64,000 nt of DNA from Toxorhynchites rutilus septentrionalis (Eukaryota > Arthropoda > Insecta > Diptera > Culicidae): the NCBI RefSeq assembly GCF_029784135.1, contig NC_073745.1:108107716-108171715 (forward strand). The letters run 5' to 3'. The notes under the pieces are model-generated. The model had not been told where the DNA came from. It did not search any database and saw nothing but the letters and a program-made list of their open reading frames with translations. Shown here in pieces: positions 1 to 12,085 of this stretch. A program made the position numbers and the translations under genes. Each line of letters begins with the position of its first letter. The stretch's first letter is position 1.

Positions 1-450
1 CTGTATTTTCTAGATTCTTCTCATGCGGGTATAGTCGAGTGAATGGGAAAACCGAGGGCTCAACACAAAGACAGCTGATGTTTGTGATGTTTTAGCGAAA
101 CATAAAATATCATTTTCGAATAGGTGTTGTATCGTAAATTTGAAGAAGTTGAAATTAATGGCACTATCTGTCCATGCATGCTGAAACATGAGCTATAACT
201 TGTATGTTTAAAGATCCGTTATTATACGCTATGGGTGGTATATCATTCGACCTCTCGAGACCTCTACTCTTTTCCTGTGTTTGAAGAGGGTAAAACAAAC
301 ATCATCGAAAAACTTACAGCTCCTCGCGCTGCCGTTGGGACAACACCATTTTCATGTTTTTGTCTGCTATGGTAGTAATTTTGTATGGTGTGTGGGTACA
401 ACTGCACAGCTTTATAGATGGTGCTGCTGCTCGGTGATGATCAACCAGCA
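1..450. other. Unassigned AT-rich sequence
   Basis: No gene, RNA or terminal repeat recognised. Short open frames exist but lack any recognisable motif or splice context. Confidence 0.4.
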
Positions 451-675
451 CTACGGTGAATCTGGAGCCACGATTGGCTCAACACTTCCTCTGCTGTGTG
501 GCACGAGATTCCCCTCCCGCTTAGGTGGCGGTTGAGGTTGATTGGTTGCCGGCGGGTCAGTTTCGAGTACGGGAATTATCACTCCACTTTCACCACTACC
601 TTGGCGCGCGTTGTGTGTTATATTATGATATTTACTTAGCCGCCTTCTTTCGCTTCTTCTTGCCAAAAAACACTA
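451..675 (-). pseudogene. Coding-like fragment, proline-rich and basic, unknown
   Basis: The minus strand holds about 74 open codons ending in TAG at 451. The residues start with a basic stretch (ARRSERRRLSK), continue with a Gly/Ser segment and end in a Pro-rich tail (TNQPQPPPKREGN). Composition and codon choice look more like real protein than the surrounding frames, and an in-frame TAG closes the frame just upstream. There is no ATG, so it would have to be an exon or the end of a transposon-encoded protein. I do not recognise a family. It may be a chance frame in a locally GC-richer patch. Confidence 0.22.
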
Positions 676-1129
676 CACACTGATTCACACTAGCACCACT
701 ATAAAGACGCTGATTGCAGTTGTGAGAAAAAAAAACTTCACCTCTATCACTTCTCTCTATATCACACGAGCGCGCACCCTAATAAATATATGGATAATCT
801 TCAAAATCGATCTCCCTCTGCTGACTTTTCGGACTTAAAAAAATATATATTTAAGAAATGGGGGCGCGATGCTTGGGGCTGCCCTTGGCAGAGATGAACC
901 AAGAGAAAGTGTAGAATCACTGCCTTAAATTAAAATTTGTCGTTATGCCCCGCGATAGAATCATCTGGAAAGAAAGAAAAAAAAAGATACAATTAGTAAG
1001 CATTTTTGGAAAATGTAAAACTTAATTTATTTAAAATCTGTGTGGTCCGAACTCGTTTAGTCTGGTTAAATCTACCGCCTGCAGAATCCCCTAAGCTTTT
1101 CGTGAGGGAAAAGCTAGAATCTGGATGGA

Positions 1130-1165
1130 TTAGAGTAGTGCGGGGCAAAAGTGCGCATTGGCCTT
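1130..1165 (+). repeat. Terminal-type repeat with GGGGCAAAAGTG core
   Basis: Reads TAGAGTAGTGCGGGGCAAAA and continues AGTGCGCA. It is nearly the exact inverse of 2775-2813, so the two could be ends of one about 1.7-kb element, 1130-2813. The same core recurs at 2555-2605, 58394-58436 and 60390-60412. Confidence 0.5.
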
Positions 1166-1419
1166 TTTGAAGCAAACGAGCATAAAAATCCGACAACAGT
1201 GTATTCGCTTGATACATTATTACACATTACACATTATTACAGCAGCCCACATATATAACCCAGGATACATTTCATGAAAGTGGCAAAAAGTTATGAGGTA
1301 AAAAGAGTTTTACGATGATTTAATCTATTTTTTTCAATTTTGGGGATGACGATTTACTTACCTAAAATAACTGGAAAGTTCGAAAATACATTTTCAAGGA
1401 AACCTTCATTCTATAGTAG

Positions 1420-1905
1420 ATGATAGTGCGTATTCGTTTTCGTGAAAAAGCCCAAGAGCTTTTTTTAAAAATTCGATTAGTTCAAAAATTGCTTGTGGAT
1501 TGTCGGATTGCGGAAGATCTCGGTATTTCTGAATCAACTCTGAGGAAGAGTCTCATATCACTAAGTGATTTAGGATTTGAATCTTCTTTTATTGACATTT
1601 CTACTTCTGCTGGGATGTGCCAGCGAGCACCTAGGGCGGTTCAGACAAGTATTTACGAGTGAGCAGTATGAGGATCTGGCGGACTACTGCAGAGCACTGG
1701 ACAAAGCTTTCTATGTTATGAATCTCAAAGATTTACGGTATTTAATTTTGCGGGAGCCAACAACCTCCAGCACGAATTCAACCAAGTTGCAAAACTGGCA
1801 GGAAGAGATTGGGCTTCTAGCTTCATGAGGAACCATCGTCTGTCTCCAAGGCAAACCTCAGAACCGAAATCCAAAATGAGAACCGAAATAGAAACATTTT
1901 TCAAA
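1420..1905 (+). pseudogene. pogo/CENP-B-like transposase, N-terminal relic
   Basis: Two adjoining frames encode pieces of a pogo-group transposase N-terminus. The first, 1420-1560, contains a psq-type helix-turn-helix ending in AEDLGISESTLRKSL. The second, 1625-1850, reads LGRFRQVFTSEQYEDLADYC and leads into a second (CENP-B type) helix-turn-helix. A one-base shift recovers its continuation, which ends GRDWASSFMRNH. The catalytic DDE half is absent, so this cannot be active. The roughly 60 bases between the two blocks are non-homologous and could be an intron or insertion. It lies between the inverted GGGGCAAAAGTG repeats. Family assignment rests on motif memory, not on a search. Confidence 0.6.
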
Positions 1906-2059
1906 TGAGAAATGTTTTTATTTTCACCATGCATTCAATTCAATAACGGCTATGTTTCGTTTTTGTTTATTTTTTCACAATGAACTTCAAATAAATATTG
2001 TTTTTTTTTCAACAATCAGTACCAAATAAATCAAGTGAAGGTAACTATTTATTATTAAA

Positions 2060-2307
2060 CTTGATATAAACAAATAAAAATGATTTGGTGTCCGTTCCTC
2101 ACTATTAAACTCAAGAACGGAGTAACGGATTTAAACAATCAGTATCAGGATTAGTGCGTCTTAGACTGCATCAGGTTTATATGTCAAAAAAGAAATTATA
2201 TACCGCGAGTATAGATTACGTACATAAAAATAATAACTTGAGTGTTCGAAATGATTTTTATCAATATATCAATAGTGAGTGGGACGAAGTTTGCCGGGTC
2301 AACTAGT
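2060..2307 (+). mobile_element. Helitron-type non-autonomous element, 3' portion
   Basis: Ends in GGGACGAAGTTTGCCGGGTC followed by AACTAGT, matching the CTAG(T) 3' end of Helitrons preceded by a GC-rich, hairpin-prone stretch. Upstream ACTCAAGAACGGAGTAACGG resembles the conserved subterminal block of non-autonomous insect Helitrons. Related ends occur at 15979-16009, 30095-30113 and 42415-42446. The 5' limit is uncertain. Confidence 0.5.
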
Positions 2308-2549
2308 TTGTAATAAAAAGAATTCTGTTTCAAATGTTGGACATTTTCAGATATCTTATTTTGTCAGGTTCCTCTCCCCCAAAAATTTTCACCTGGTATG
2401 TTCGACCATAACAACCAACCATTTCCACCCATAACCCACAACACCCTCCTCCTCCCCACGGGATGGTGCCCACACACTCTGGTAATGATACTTCTCCCAC
2501 TGGTAATGATAAAGCATTTATTTTTGTAACAAGTTACCTTAGAAGTACA

Positions 2550-2813
2550 ATTCAATAAGTGCACACTTTTGCCCCGTACGGTGGGCACTTTTGCCCCCAC
2601 TATGTTACGCATTTGTCATTTTGTATTAAAATAGGGTTTTGTCCAACTACAAACAAAACTCGAAAAATTCTTGTACTACGTTTTGAAGGGAATATATATA
2701 GTTACAATTTAATAAGCAAACTGAATTTTATTATTATTATTTTTTATTTTAAAAGCTATTGGACGACAACAATTATGTGCGCACCTTTGCCCCGCACTAC
2801 TCTACAGCACACG
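2550..2813. repeat. GGGGCAAAAGTG repeat pair (one doubled end)
   Basis: At 2555-2605 the core occurs twice in tandem, just as at 58394-58436. At 2775-2813 a third copy matches 1130-1165 in inverse. The sequence between is AT-rich with no coding content. The doubled end and AT-rich interior suggest a non-autonomous DNA transposon or two overlapping ones. Confidence 0.45.
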
Positions 2814-2814
2814 C

Positions 2815-4300
2815 TGTAGTGGATTCTACGATCGGCAGCAAATCAGTATTTTTTGCTGCCGATCTTAAGACGGTAGATTGAAGGTCATTTTTTGCTGATA
2901 AAATGGCTAGAAAACTCCTTATCTGGTAAGTGATTTAAACTGTAAGAAGGTACAACAAAAGGGTCGAGCAACATTTTTCAGGCAAAGCAAGCACATATCA
3001 CGATAAAGAATAAGTGGAGAAAAACGCCACACTATATGACGACAGCCGTGGCAGAAACATAAAGCCTTGAAAATACTCGCCAATGGCAGCAAATAACCTA
3101 GTTGAGTACCACCAACACTGCTGCAATTAGTGCGATAATGTCCACCGACGATATGATCCTCAAATCCAAACTGCGCATACTGTACGAAATTGCACCCAAA
3201 AAGTCAAACAAAAAAAAATCAGATGTGTGTCGTGCGAGCTATGGAACCACCAAACACACGCATTGATTGTTTTGGGTTAAAACCAACCGCTTCCGTATAC
3301 ATTTTTTACAGTGTCACTTTTTGTGCACGAAGCGTCTAATCACCTTTTTACGCTCAATGGGACCGCGCGCCGCCAACGGCAAACAACATGTTGGGGTCAC
3401 CAAGACGAACCTCTTGGTCTGGAGCTTGGACCTGTCTTTTTCCTTCAAAGTACATCGTTTTTCATTGGTGCATAACTAAACCTGAGAGAGTTCGCCTCGA
3501 GACATTGACGACGTTGAAGGGAGTGAGCTGAGTTGCCGCAGCAAAGCAACGGTGTTTTTCTGCTGCTAGTTATATCATGTGTTTATGTTTGGTTTTTTGT
3601 TTCGAAATCCAGCATGGCGTAATGTATTGTCTGATTGGCGAATTAAATCATTTGAATACCATACCGCCAACAACCCGGTGGGTGTTGAGTGCTGGAAAAG
3701 GTAGCATTGGATGGGGATAGTTGCATGTTCTTGAAGGACCGTGATGGAAGGTAAGGCACAATTCTACCCCATTTTTGCCATTTGATTGGTGCATGAAACG
3801 CTCGAGGCATGGTTCTAAAATTAGTTGTTGCTTTACCGAAGGTCATACAAAATTGGTGCTGGTGCAGAAAGCCTATCTCAAAGACCACCTACAAAGTCAA
3901 CTACAGTGTACACGCGGTAAGGTGAGTGAATGTTTAATAAGCGGACGCTTTTCAATATATTTTTAATAAAATAAATACAAACTAAAATGCAAACGAATCA
4001 ATGACGATAATGTCGTGTATGACCTACGTATACTTCATTACGTTTTCTGACATTTACAGTTACCGGTATAAATAAATGCCCACGTTATTTTATTTCAAAC
4101 TTTTAATTGTGACATCACGTTTGAAATCAGGAACAACAATTGTTTGTACTTTGGTGATTGTTCCAACATAGTTTCTTATGTTCTCAATGCATTCAGCCTA
4201 CACCGAATGTAAGAAAGCGATTTTTCTGATAAATGGTAAGAAAAGGTATGACAAAAATAAAAGCACACATTCAATTGGTACAGAATAAAAAAAAATCCAA
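2815..4300. other. Unassigned stretch
   Basis: No protein motif, SINE head or terminal repeat recognised. Open frames around 3643-3966 run in both directions and are not convincing. Part near 4130-4300 may be the 3' non-coding end of the Tc1 relic that follows. Confidence 0.35.
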
Positions 4301-4309
4301 AAGGAGAAA

Positions 4310-4397
4310 TCGATGGCTTCAGTAGTTGAAATGGTCCCATTTGCTTCGATGATTAGTTGAAGACGTTTTGACATACTGTCAAAGAGGTTCTGGAGAT
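4310..4397 (-). pseudogene. Tc1-like transposase, C-terminal end (separated part)
   Basis: Reading the minus strand gives LQNLFDSMSKRLQLIIEANG, the usual tail of a Tc1 transposase. It continues the protein that breaks off at 5640, where the last residues are HLQNL. The duplicated AGGTTCTGGAGAT (4385-4397 and 5640-5652) shows that the intervening 1.24 kb was inserted into this gene. Confidence 0.75.
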
Positions 4398-5639
4398 TTT
4401 TTTTTATCCCATCTGTTTATTTTATTAGGCTCATTTAGCAATTCATCTGTAACATAGCCGAGTTTGTTCGTGTACATTTTTATCTCACGATAATTTTCGT
4501 TATACGAGGGTCACTATTTATATTTCGGGAATAGGAAAAAAAACAAATAGTTAAGCTGCGAATATATTTTTATTGTTTTTCAAAGTACTCGCCACGATGA
4601 TCGATACACTTTTGCATGCGCTTAAACCAATTTTCAAAGCATTTATTCCAATCGACACGAGCCTTTTTTTTGAGCGATTGTTAAATTATGTGGGATGCAA
4701 CGTGAACATAATTTTCGCACAACTAAGTGTTCATGTAAAATCGCATATATGCTGGTGGAACTTATGCTTAGGGATGCCTCAATCTCACAATAGGTTACAT
4801 GGCGATCTTGCTTAATCATTTCGTGCACAGCATCGATGTTTTCTGGCACTACAGTCGATTTTGGACGACCTTCACGAAACTCGTCGGACAGCGAACTACG
4901 ACCACGATTGAATTCACTATACCAGCGATACACAGTGGTTTTTGATGGAGCTTCATCGCCAAAGTTCAAATTAAGTTGATTGACGCACTCTTGTTGTGAT
5001 AATCCACGTCGAAAGTCGTAAAAAATCATCGCACGAAAATGTTCACGATTTAGTTCCATTTTTTTGCTGAGACCAAACTTTCAACTAAATATAAAATAAA
5101 CAAATAGCGTCCGTATGACAAAATGTTCTGAGTACGTATATCGTCAAAAATGTCAAACTTTACGATGGAACCGTCAGATGGACTCACATGACATCAGTGT
5201 TGCCAATTCCCGAAATATAAATAGTGACCCTCGTATATTACACAGAAGCCATTTCTAGGCGTAAGAGTATTTCTATCTTATCGATACACATTTTCATTTA
5301 TTACACAGTAGCCGATTAGACGTAAGAAAATTCCTATCTTATTGATACACATGTCGCCTCTTTCGGCGTAAGAATATTCCTATTGTTCGAATGTTCACCA
5401 GTTGGACAGCGGGACTGTTGATATGAGGCTTCTATTGTTGTGTTATAGATAGCACCGATTACCAATGCAGCAGAGCGTATGTGAAGTGAAAGGCTGGGAT
5501 CACCATCACATGATGATTGTTGCGTGGACGTAGTAGCTAGAATAACACACAAAGATGGTCAGTTGAGGGCCTTGAGTTATGAGCTCATGACCGTTCGCTT
5601 CGTAGCGGACACGCAACCAACTGGGCTACGAAGACCCCC
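4398..5639 (-). mobile_element. tRNA-derived SINE, about 510 bp, split by a mariner
   Basis: The element lies on the minus strand and is flanked by a perfect 13-bp target duplication (AGGTTCTGGAGAT). Its head at 5639 reads GTCTTCGTAGCCCAGTTGG, with the Pol III A-box TAGCCCAGTTGG; the B-box is degenerate. Near its 3' end are two to three diverged copies of a roughly 55-60 bp unit ('TGTGTATCGATAAGATAG' and flanks, 5234-5390). The tail after the mariner contains GCTAAATGAGCCTAATAAA and ends GATA(A)n against the left target copy. This is the expected layout of a LINE-mobilised SINE. The length excludes the 731 bp contributed by the mariner and its TA duplication. The family name is not certain. 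Confidence 0.75.
4505..5233 (-). mobile_element. Internally deleted mariner-like element, 729 bp
   Basis: The terminal inverted repeats start CGAGGGTCACTATTTATATT and are near-perfect for about 27 bp. TA sits on both sides (4503-4504, 5234-5235). The minus strand keeps the transposase start, from MELNREHF at 5059, through both helix-turn-helix modules with the linker GRPKSTV, to AQKK near 4668. Only the final 30 or so residues (WFKRMQKCIDHRGEYFEKQ) follow, after a small shift. The whole catalytic DDD core is gone, so about 0.5 kb was lost internally. This is a typical non-autonomous deletion derivative. It sits inside the SINE tail, so it is the youngest layer of the nest. Confidence 0.85.
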
Positions 5640-6119
5640 AGGTTCTGGAGATGCTGCGGGTTGATTCCGTTCCACGCCTTCTAACGAGCTACAAAGTAGA
5701 TGTCTTTGTTTATTACACCATTCTTGTTCACATTATAGTCTAAAATAGCCCATAAATTTTCGATAGGGTTCAAGTCTGTGCTCTGTGGTGGCCATTCGAG
5801 AGGTTTTATGCGACGAGAATGAAAATAAGCCGTCGTTTTTTTTTGCTGTATGCTTAGGGTCATTGTTTTGTTGAAATATAAAACCAAATCTAAGCTTAGC
5901 TTTCAGCACAGATGCTGACAAATTCTCCATAAGGATGTCAATGTAGACACCAGCAGTCATTGTACCGGTAATTCGAATTAGGTTGCCCATTCCAGACCAA
6001 GAAAAACACTCCACCACCATCACGTTACCACCTCTTGCAAATGACGATCCTGTCAGCCATATTGATCTTTCGCGTTCACTCTGTTTCTTGCTAAAAAAAA
6101 TCAAATATGGACTTTTCGA
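5640..6119 (-). pseudogene. Tc1-like transposase, catalytic region relic
   Basis: Two overlapping minus-strand frames cover the middle and end of a DD34E transposase. One reads CFSWSGMGNLIRITGTM and FIFQQNNDPKHTAKK. A shifted one continues RRIKPLEWPPQSTDLNPIENLWAILDYN. The second catalytic Asp (family QQDNDPKH) is Asn here, while the Glu of NPIENLW is kept. The N-terminal paired-like domain is missing, there is a frameshift near 5830, and the gene is cut at 5640 by the SINE. The C-terminal remainder lies at 4310-4397. It is a dead element and older than the SINE. Confidence 0.8.
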
Positions 6120-6228
6120 TCCTCAAGATACAACAAAGATACCAAAGATACAACAAGATACAACAAGAACAAAGAACATAACATAACATACAACATAACA
6201 CGGAAAAAAACAACACCTTGAATATCTG
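6120..6228. repeat. Short-period ATACAAC / AACATA low-complexity stretch
   Basis: Imperfect repetition of GATACAACAA and ACATAACATA marks the joint between the Tc1 relic and the LINE relic. It may be replication slippage at an insertion boundary. Confidence 0.45.
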
Positions 6229-6750
6229 TCATAGAATTTCGATGTGGATGACCAAATTGATCAAATGACTCCTCACTCCCCACTTTTGTCCAGCCTTGGC
6301 GATTTTTTGGATGCTGGGTTTGTCGTACAGTTGCGCCAGTTTCTGGTTCATTCTCCTCCTTCTTACTCCGTTTTCCTGTACATCGCCGTACATTGTTCTG
6401 AGCACTCCGACCTTCGAAAACACAAAGTGCTTGCGAGTCCTCTCCGCGCATCGTCCGTGCTTGGTGTTCTTGGTGTCTCCGCGTGTTGAAGCCCGTTCTC
6501 CGCATAACTCCTCCCAGCGCAACGTTGAAGAGTCGAAGTCCCCTGTGAGTCTCAAACGATGCCGACAGATCGCCTAAGATCCGCACACCGTTCATCGTTG
6601 TCTGAATTATTCTTGTCAGCTTTCGAGGAAAGCCGTTTTCATCTAGAATTCCCCATAGCTGTCGATGGTACTATATGTGGCTTTGAAATCGACGAAGATG
6701 TGGTACGTAGGGACCTGATACTCGCGGGCCTTTGGGGGATCTGCTGCAGT
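6229..6750 (-). pseudogene. Non-LTR retrotransposon reverse transcriptase relic
   Basis: On the minus strand, 6745-6489 reads REYQVPTYHIFVDFKATYST, then LWGILDENGFPRKLTRIIQTTMNGVR and SFETHRGLR, with LFNVALGGVMRRTGFNTR after a deletion. These are the palm-domain motifs of a LINE reverse transcriptase (the FVDFKAAYD-type block holds the first catalytic Asp). In another frame, 6480-6250, RRRMNQKLAQLYDKPSIQK matches the usual downstream C-terminal region of such ORF2 proteins. The YADD-type block between them is deleted and there are frameshifts, so it is inactive. The clade is not determined. Confidence 0.75.
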
Positions 6751-6754
6751 TGAA

Positions 6755-9200
6755 AAATGTGGTTCGTTGTCGAATTTATTTTTTAACTTTAATCTGAGAC
6801 ATATTTTTATTGGCACCATTCAGGATCGTGATTGCACGGTAGTTCTCACAATTCAACAAGTCACATTTTTATAGATGGGACAGACCCTTCTTCCCATTGC
6901 TCCGGTAAGTGTTCTGTGCGTTATTGGTTCTTCAGTTCAGTGCCGGTTCAAATGTGAATCTAGCTGATCGACCTGCATAAATGGGCTCTTAGACTTTGCC
7001 CTTGTACCGAGTGTGAGTATAAAATTTGCCTTTTCATTCTCAATAATGAATGATCTTCGGGATTTTAATTCTAGTCTGCCAGCGAGCAGCCAACGGCATT
7101 CCTTAGGGATAAGAGTTAACTTCAATAATAGGATGCTGTGTTGGATTGAAGCTTTACATTAAAAAAGATTTACTCGCCTCTATAACTTTCAAGTTTTCCA
7201 ACTGCATTTTTCAAGGCTACGAGAGAATTGATTTTTATCTTCTAATTATTTGTGTGGTTCGTATTCGTGAATAATTCACTGCAAAAAACTGATGCGTGGT
7301 GATACTCTTAGTGATTTTCTCAAACCAATTCATCGAAATCAACTTCTTTTGATTGCGATGAATTTTATTCGAACGATTGAAAAGAATTTTTTTTTTCACA
7401 TCTAAAAATTCAATTATAACCGGAAAAAATAGTAGAACTCGTCTAATTGAAAAACACGATGTCACGAAATAGGCTATACTAGTAAGCAGTCTTGCTAGTG
7501 GTCACCATCGTATGACTATGGAGACGTATGTGCTGTGTCATTAATGAACATCATAAAATGAACAGTCAAACGACTGTCGAACTAAAAATTTCATATGACA
7601 TTTCGACTTTTTTCGTCTTATTCATTAGATATTCATCGTCCTGTAATTAAACAACAGTGTTCACGGGGAACGCTCACCACTTAAAACGTTCATTCAACAC
7701 ATTCGCAAATGATAGGGTAGAGTTTGACGGTTGCTTTGATACGAGCAATCCATCTAAATACCATCCATCGTGTATGGATGTGTGAGTAAGGAGGTGGATG
7801 TATATGTGCAGTACGCTTGAAAGCAAAATAATGAGAAAAAGAATGAAATCAGAATTAGCCGGAATTAAAAGATGGATGACACACATTCGTAGAATGAAAA
7901 TAGCATATTTTCACCGCTTTTCAGTGCCCGTTCGGTAGAAAGAGAGAACATATAAACGTTCAACTGATGGTCGTGTATGCGACTGTGCTTTTATTTCTGA
8001 TGTGACTGTTGGAATCGAGCAATGTATTCTTGGTCACATTCACAGTACATATTGAGCCGTAACTCTCGCGCAAGGGCAGTATGTGATGATTACCAAAGAT
8101 TTCAACCTTTTACAACACTGGTAGTAAAGTACAATCCTTGAATATTCAGATTGATTAGTTATTTATATTTTATTATTGAATAAATTATTAAATTTTGAAT
8201 AAATATTCTGCTAATTTAACTAATACATTTTGTATCATTCTTTTGATTCCACGCGTGTACCGTACCTCATTCTTACTCTACAATTCTGTTGTATGTGCGT
8301 GAATTGTTTTTCTGGTTCTTAGATGGTTCTAATTCCCCTATAGTAACTTCGCCGTTTGAAAGTACACTGGGTTCCTTTTCACCTGACTTTTTTGACGCGA
8401 TTTGCTCGAAAATACACGATTTTTTACGCGCGTTTAAGAAACCCCCGACATATATGATACTAACCACTCAGCCTGGGAATCACGGATGTCACAAATATGA
8501 ATTTGGGTAGCGAAAAGTTGGAGAATATGAATGCTTTACAGTACAAGTATCAAATAATTTATTTCTAGTAAATATTTTGGCTATTTTTTTGAGTTTGCGT
8601 TTGTTTTGAAAGCGTGTTCATTCCATCTGAAAATCCATTACCATTTTCGCTTCACAAAAATGGAACATGAAGCACAAAGTCGTCTTTGTTGAATTGCGTG
8701 CCAAGGTTCGATTCGGATTTCAGTATACGGGCGAGTAGTTGATCAGTAGACGGATCTGGAATTTCCGAGGAAATTACACTATCGATAATACTTGCTTTCG
8801 TCATTCAACCGAATACATCCAGCATCTTGTGGGATTGAATATGTATAATTTTGTAATGACACTCATTGCAGACTTTTTTTTTGTTTGGACGTACGTGCTA
8901 TTATCTCATGACAATGCATTACGTTTTGGTCAGGCAATAGAAAAGGCTGTGTCGGCGTTGCTCATAGCAGTGTCTCGCAAGTGAATGTATTCTACCTCAC
9001 GTCGCTTTTGTTGATCGTTGTCAATCGCAGTCGCAGTCGCCTTCGAGTACATGTCTACTCGAATCATCACACGATACACATCTATCAAGCGCACTCTCTT
9101 GTTTGTTTCGTTAGAGGACAAACCACATGTATATAAAAAATAATTCAGAATGATTAATGAAGTAATAATGTGAATCAAGTACTCATTGTTTAACATTTGT
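6755..9200. other. Unassigned AT-rich stretch
   Basis: No gene or known element recognised in 2.4 kb. A segment near 8600-8730 resembles 15545-15660 (shared wording around 'CATCTGAAAATCCAT'), so at least part is a dispersed repeat. Confidence 0.35.
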
Positions 9201-9204
9201 GCAA

Positions 9205-9292
9205 AATCCGTCTTCACTCTTCGGAACAATCAGGGGAATTATCGTCCAAGACATTTATTCCGACTTGCACTGTGGTCACACATACTCTAGAA
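9205..9292 (+). repeat. SINE fragment related to the copy at 43062-43278
   Basis: TTCCGACTTGCACTGTGGTC and CACA.TACTCTAGAAC are the inverse of the block at about 43190-43230 (GTGACCACAGTGCAA). It is a short fragment lacking the Pol III promoter boxes. Confidence 0.55.
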
Positions 9293-12085
9293 CAAGGATT
9301 CTCAAAGTGGTCGAAGTCGGAAGTCGGACATTAACGAAAACTGATTTTGGGGGTCGGCGAGGTCTAAAAATCGACCCCCTTAACACAAGTTCTTATTTGA
9401 AACTTTCAAGATACTGTATAAGTTGTGTTACGTGAACCAACTTGTTATAATATTTTAGGAGAAAGTATTATTGTTGTATTTTTAATAATAAATAATTATT
9501 ACACTTGATGTTCACTGAATTTAATATTCATTTATTGATGAGGAAATGATGTCAAGTTTTCTGACTAAATCAAACGCAAAGTTTTTGAATCGGTAAGTTT
9601 TTTGTGATAATATGATAATATTGCTTAGATATATTTTTTTAAGAAATTGGGCTATAGGTGGGATGATATCACTTCTTTTAGGAAGAGTTAACTCTTGCCA
9701 AAAATAGTATGAGAATCTCTGCTCTAAAGTAGGAGTTTTCAGTTTTTTTTATTGCCGGAGCATTTTTTAAACCAAAATATTCGACGAAGCATCTGCAATG
9801 CTGAATAATCATTTTTCTACACGTTGACAGTATGTTCATATGACGTTATATGAGCACAAATATTTTTTCAGATAGGGTTTCCAAGTGGAAACACTTGCAA
9901 AAGCTTCGCGGGCACCATTTGAAAATCCCTGATCTAAGGTTCGTCACTCAGAATACTTTCAAAACGTGTTGTTTGACAGATAAATCTGAACGTAGTACCA
10001 ATGAAAATGACGCAAGTAATATACAACGTTAAGGTGGCGGACGTTAGGAACGTTGAAACAATTGAAGAGGATATGGAGCGTCGAATGAACGGTGTGTTTC
10101 GACGATGAACTCGATTCACAATTTGTCGCGTCACTGTGCAGTCGCCCACCATTGGTGACAAAAGCGAACACATTCTTGTTCACTGTGTGTTTGTTATTGC
10201 GAAAAAGTTTTGGTCAATGTTCGATTTTTCGAACAGTAATTTCCAGAAAAAGGGAAGATGGGAGAAAAATAATTCTTAAATATTAGGGTCTCTTCAACAC
10301 TTGAACAGTTCAAAATTACACCAATGGCTTTCGTCAAAAAATATTTTCTACAACTTGGTCGTTAATGAGTTAATGAGCTGAAATTTTCAGTTGGTCACTC
10401 GTTCATTGTTAAAGACCTAATATTTCTAGCACTCTTGATTGTTAAATCTCACCATTCGGGGATGATTAATTGATTTCTCAGGCAGTGGTTTTTGTGATCA
10501 ATTGAAGACGCGTTCCTATCATGTGAATAATTTGTTTTGTTCTTTTTCTTCGTGGATTGCCGATGGTGACAAGTTCATCACAAGCAGCTAACATAACCTA
10601 TCTTAGCTGCGGGCATAAATGTTCATTATTTTGTCTTGGTGTGAACTAGCGGAGAACGTTCTTTGTGTATAATTTTCATCTCCGAGATATGACTTTTACG
10701 GCTTCCTTGGAAATTAACTTTTTAAGCCATTCTAGGGCCACAACAACTGGATGTAAGATACGGGCGACAACATTTACAAAATAATAAGGAAACCGGATCG
10801 TTTGATCCGCTTAAGCACTACAAGAGGAAGATAATGTTCATCGTGTTTACTTGAATTTGGATACTGATTAAAAAGGCAAACCAAAATACTACTCCGGATC
10901 TTGTAAAACACTTAAAAAACAACTCCACCGTCACTGAACAAACCCTTCCCACGACTTGCACGTTTCTAGAAATACTGAGACGGGTGTTCGCTCGGCGCTT
11001 CCTCGGAAGAGCATCATCACATTAGTTAGCCCTTCGCAGCATTGTTCCAGATCCCAGATCCGAAACAACAACAACACAAAACCTCCAATGTTCAACCTGG
11101 TGTTACCGTTTCGAAAACCACACCATCGCATTTATTCGATATTTTCGCTGTGGTTAAGTCACGTTTTGGGAGACAAAAGCAAAACGTGGGTGAAGCTCAA
11201 CAATGTGATATTCGATAGCACTTCTTGTCTTGTATTGTCCTGCGTTTTCGTCATACGGATAAGGTTGAAACAACAACACAGCCGCCGCCGACGACACTCA
11301 AATTGCTGATGTGGGGATTTATTTCTCTTTGACTAAGCGGTGCGCGCGTTCAGCATTTTGTATGTAATTATTTTGGAATATTTATGGTAACGATCCTTGG
11401 TAGTGCAAAGCAGAGTGTCGACTATGGCTGACTACACATGTGATCACGATGATGCAGTCACAACTGAAACATGCAAAAATGATTAATTCAAAGCAATATG
11501 CCATAAAACGGATCACATCCTAGTCACATTCTCTGGCTCATCTTGGGCCTGCCGGGTGCCGATAACGATGTTGTGGAATGTTTATATTTTAATTGGATTC
11601 CCCTCTCGCACCGAAGTGTCGACAAAGGTTCTAGCTAGATAAGGAACAGATTGTGGTCGCCTGTACTGATGATGTTTGCAATTTCGGAAAACAAAATTAG
11701 ATTGTTGAGTTGAGTTGATAAATTTATACATCGCTAATAGTGATGTTTGGCCTTCTACTAAACAGATGATCACGCTGGTGTGATGAATAGTTGATGTTGT
11801 CAAAATAAAATTCCATCGTTCATGCAAATCAGCAAACATAACTTCGAAGATAGTGCGGCCTTGAAGAACCCAAGAAACAGACGATTGCGTCGAATAGAAG
11901 TATTAGACGGAACTAATGCCGCTTGTCGTTGCTTGTCATCATCGCTGATTCGCAGAATACACACACATATCACACAATAAATTTCGAATCGGGTACGGAG
12001 ATCACACAACAACGACAGATTTCTGTGTCGGATTAACCTTCAAACCATACTCGTCAAAATTTCAAGATACACTGAATTATTTTTT
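9293..12085. other. Unassigned stretch
   Basis: Nothing convincingly coding. A frame of 117 codons at 10956-11309 (+) and a competing frame on the other strand lie in a GC-richer patch but show no motif. The segment 10500-11340 is less AT-rich than its surroundings and free of recognised repeats, so it may be single-copy sequence. Confidence 0.35.

Noticed and set aside
5570..5639. Possible tRNA gene on the minus strand
   Set aside because: A-box is good but the B-box and acceptor stem are degenerate, and a 13-bp target duplication with a long tail shows it is a SINE head.
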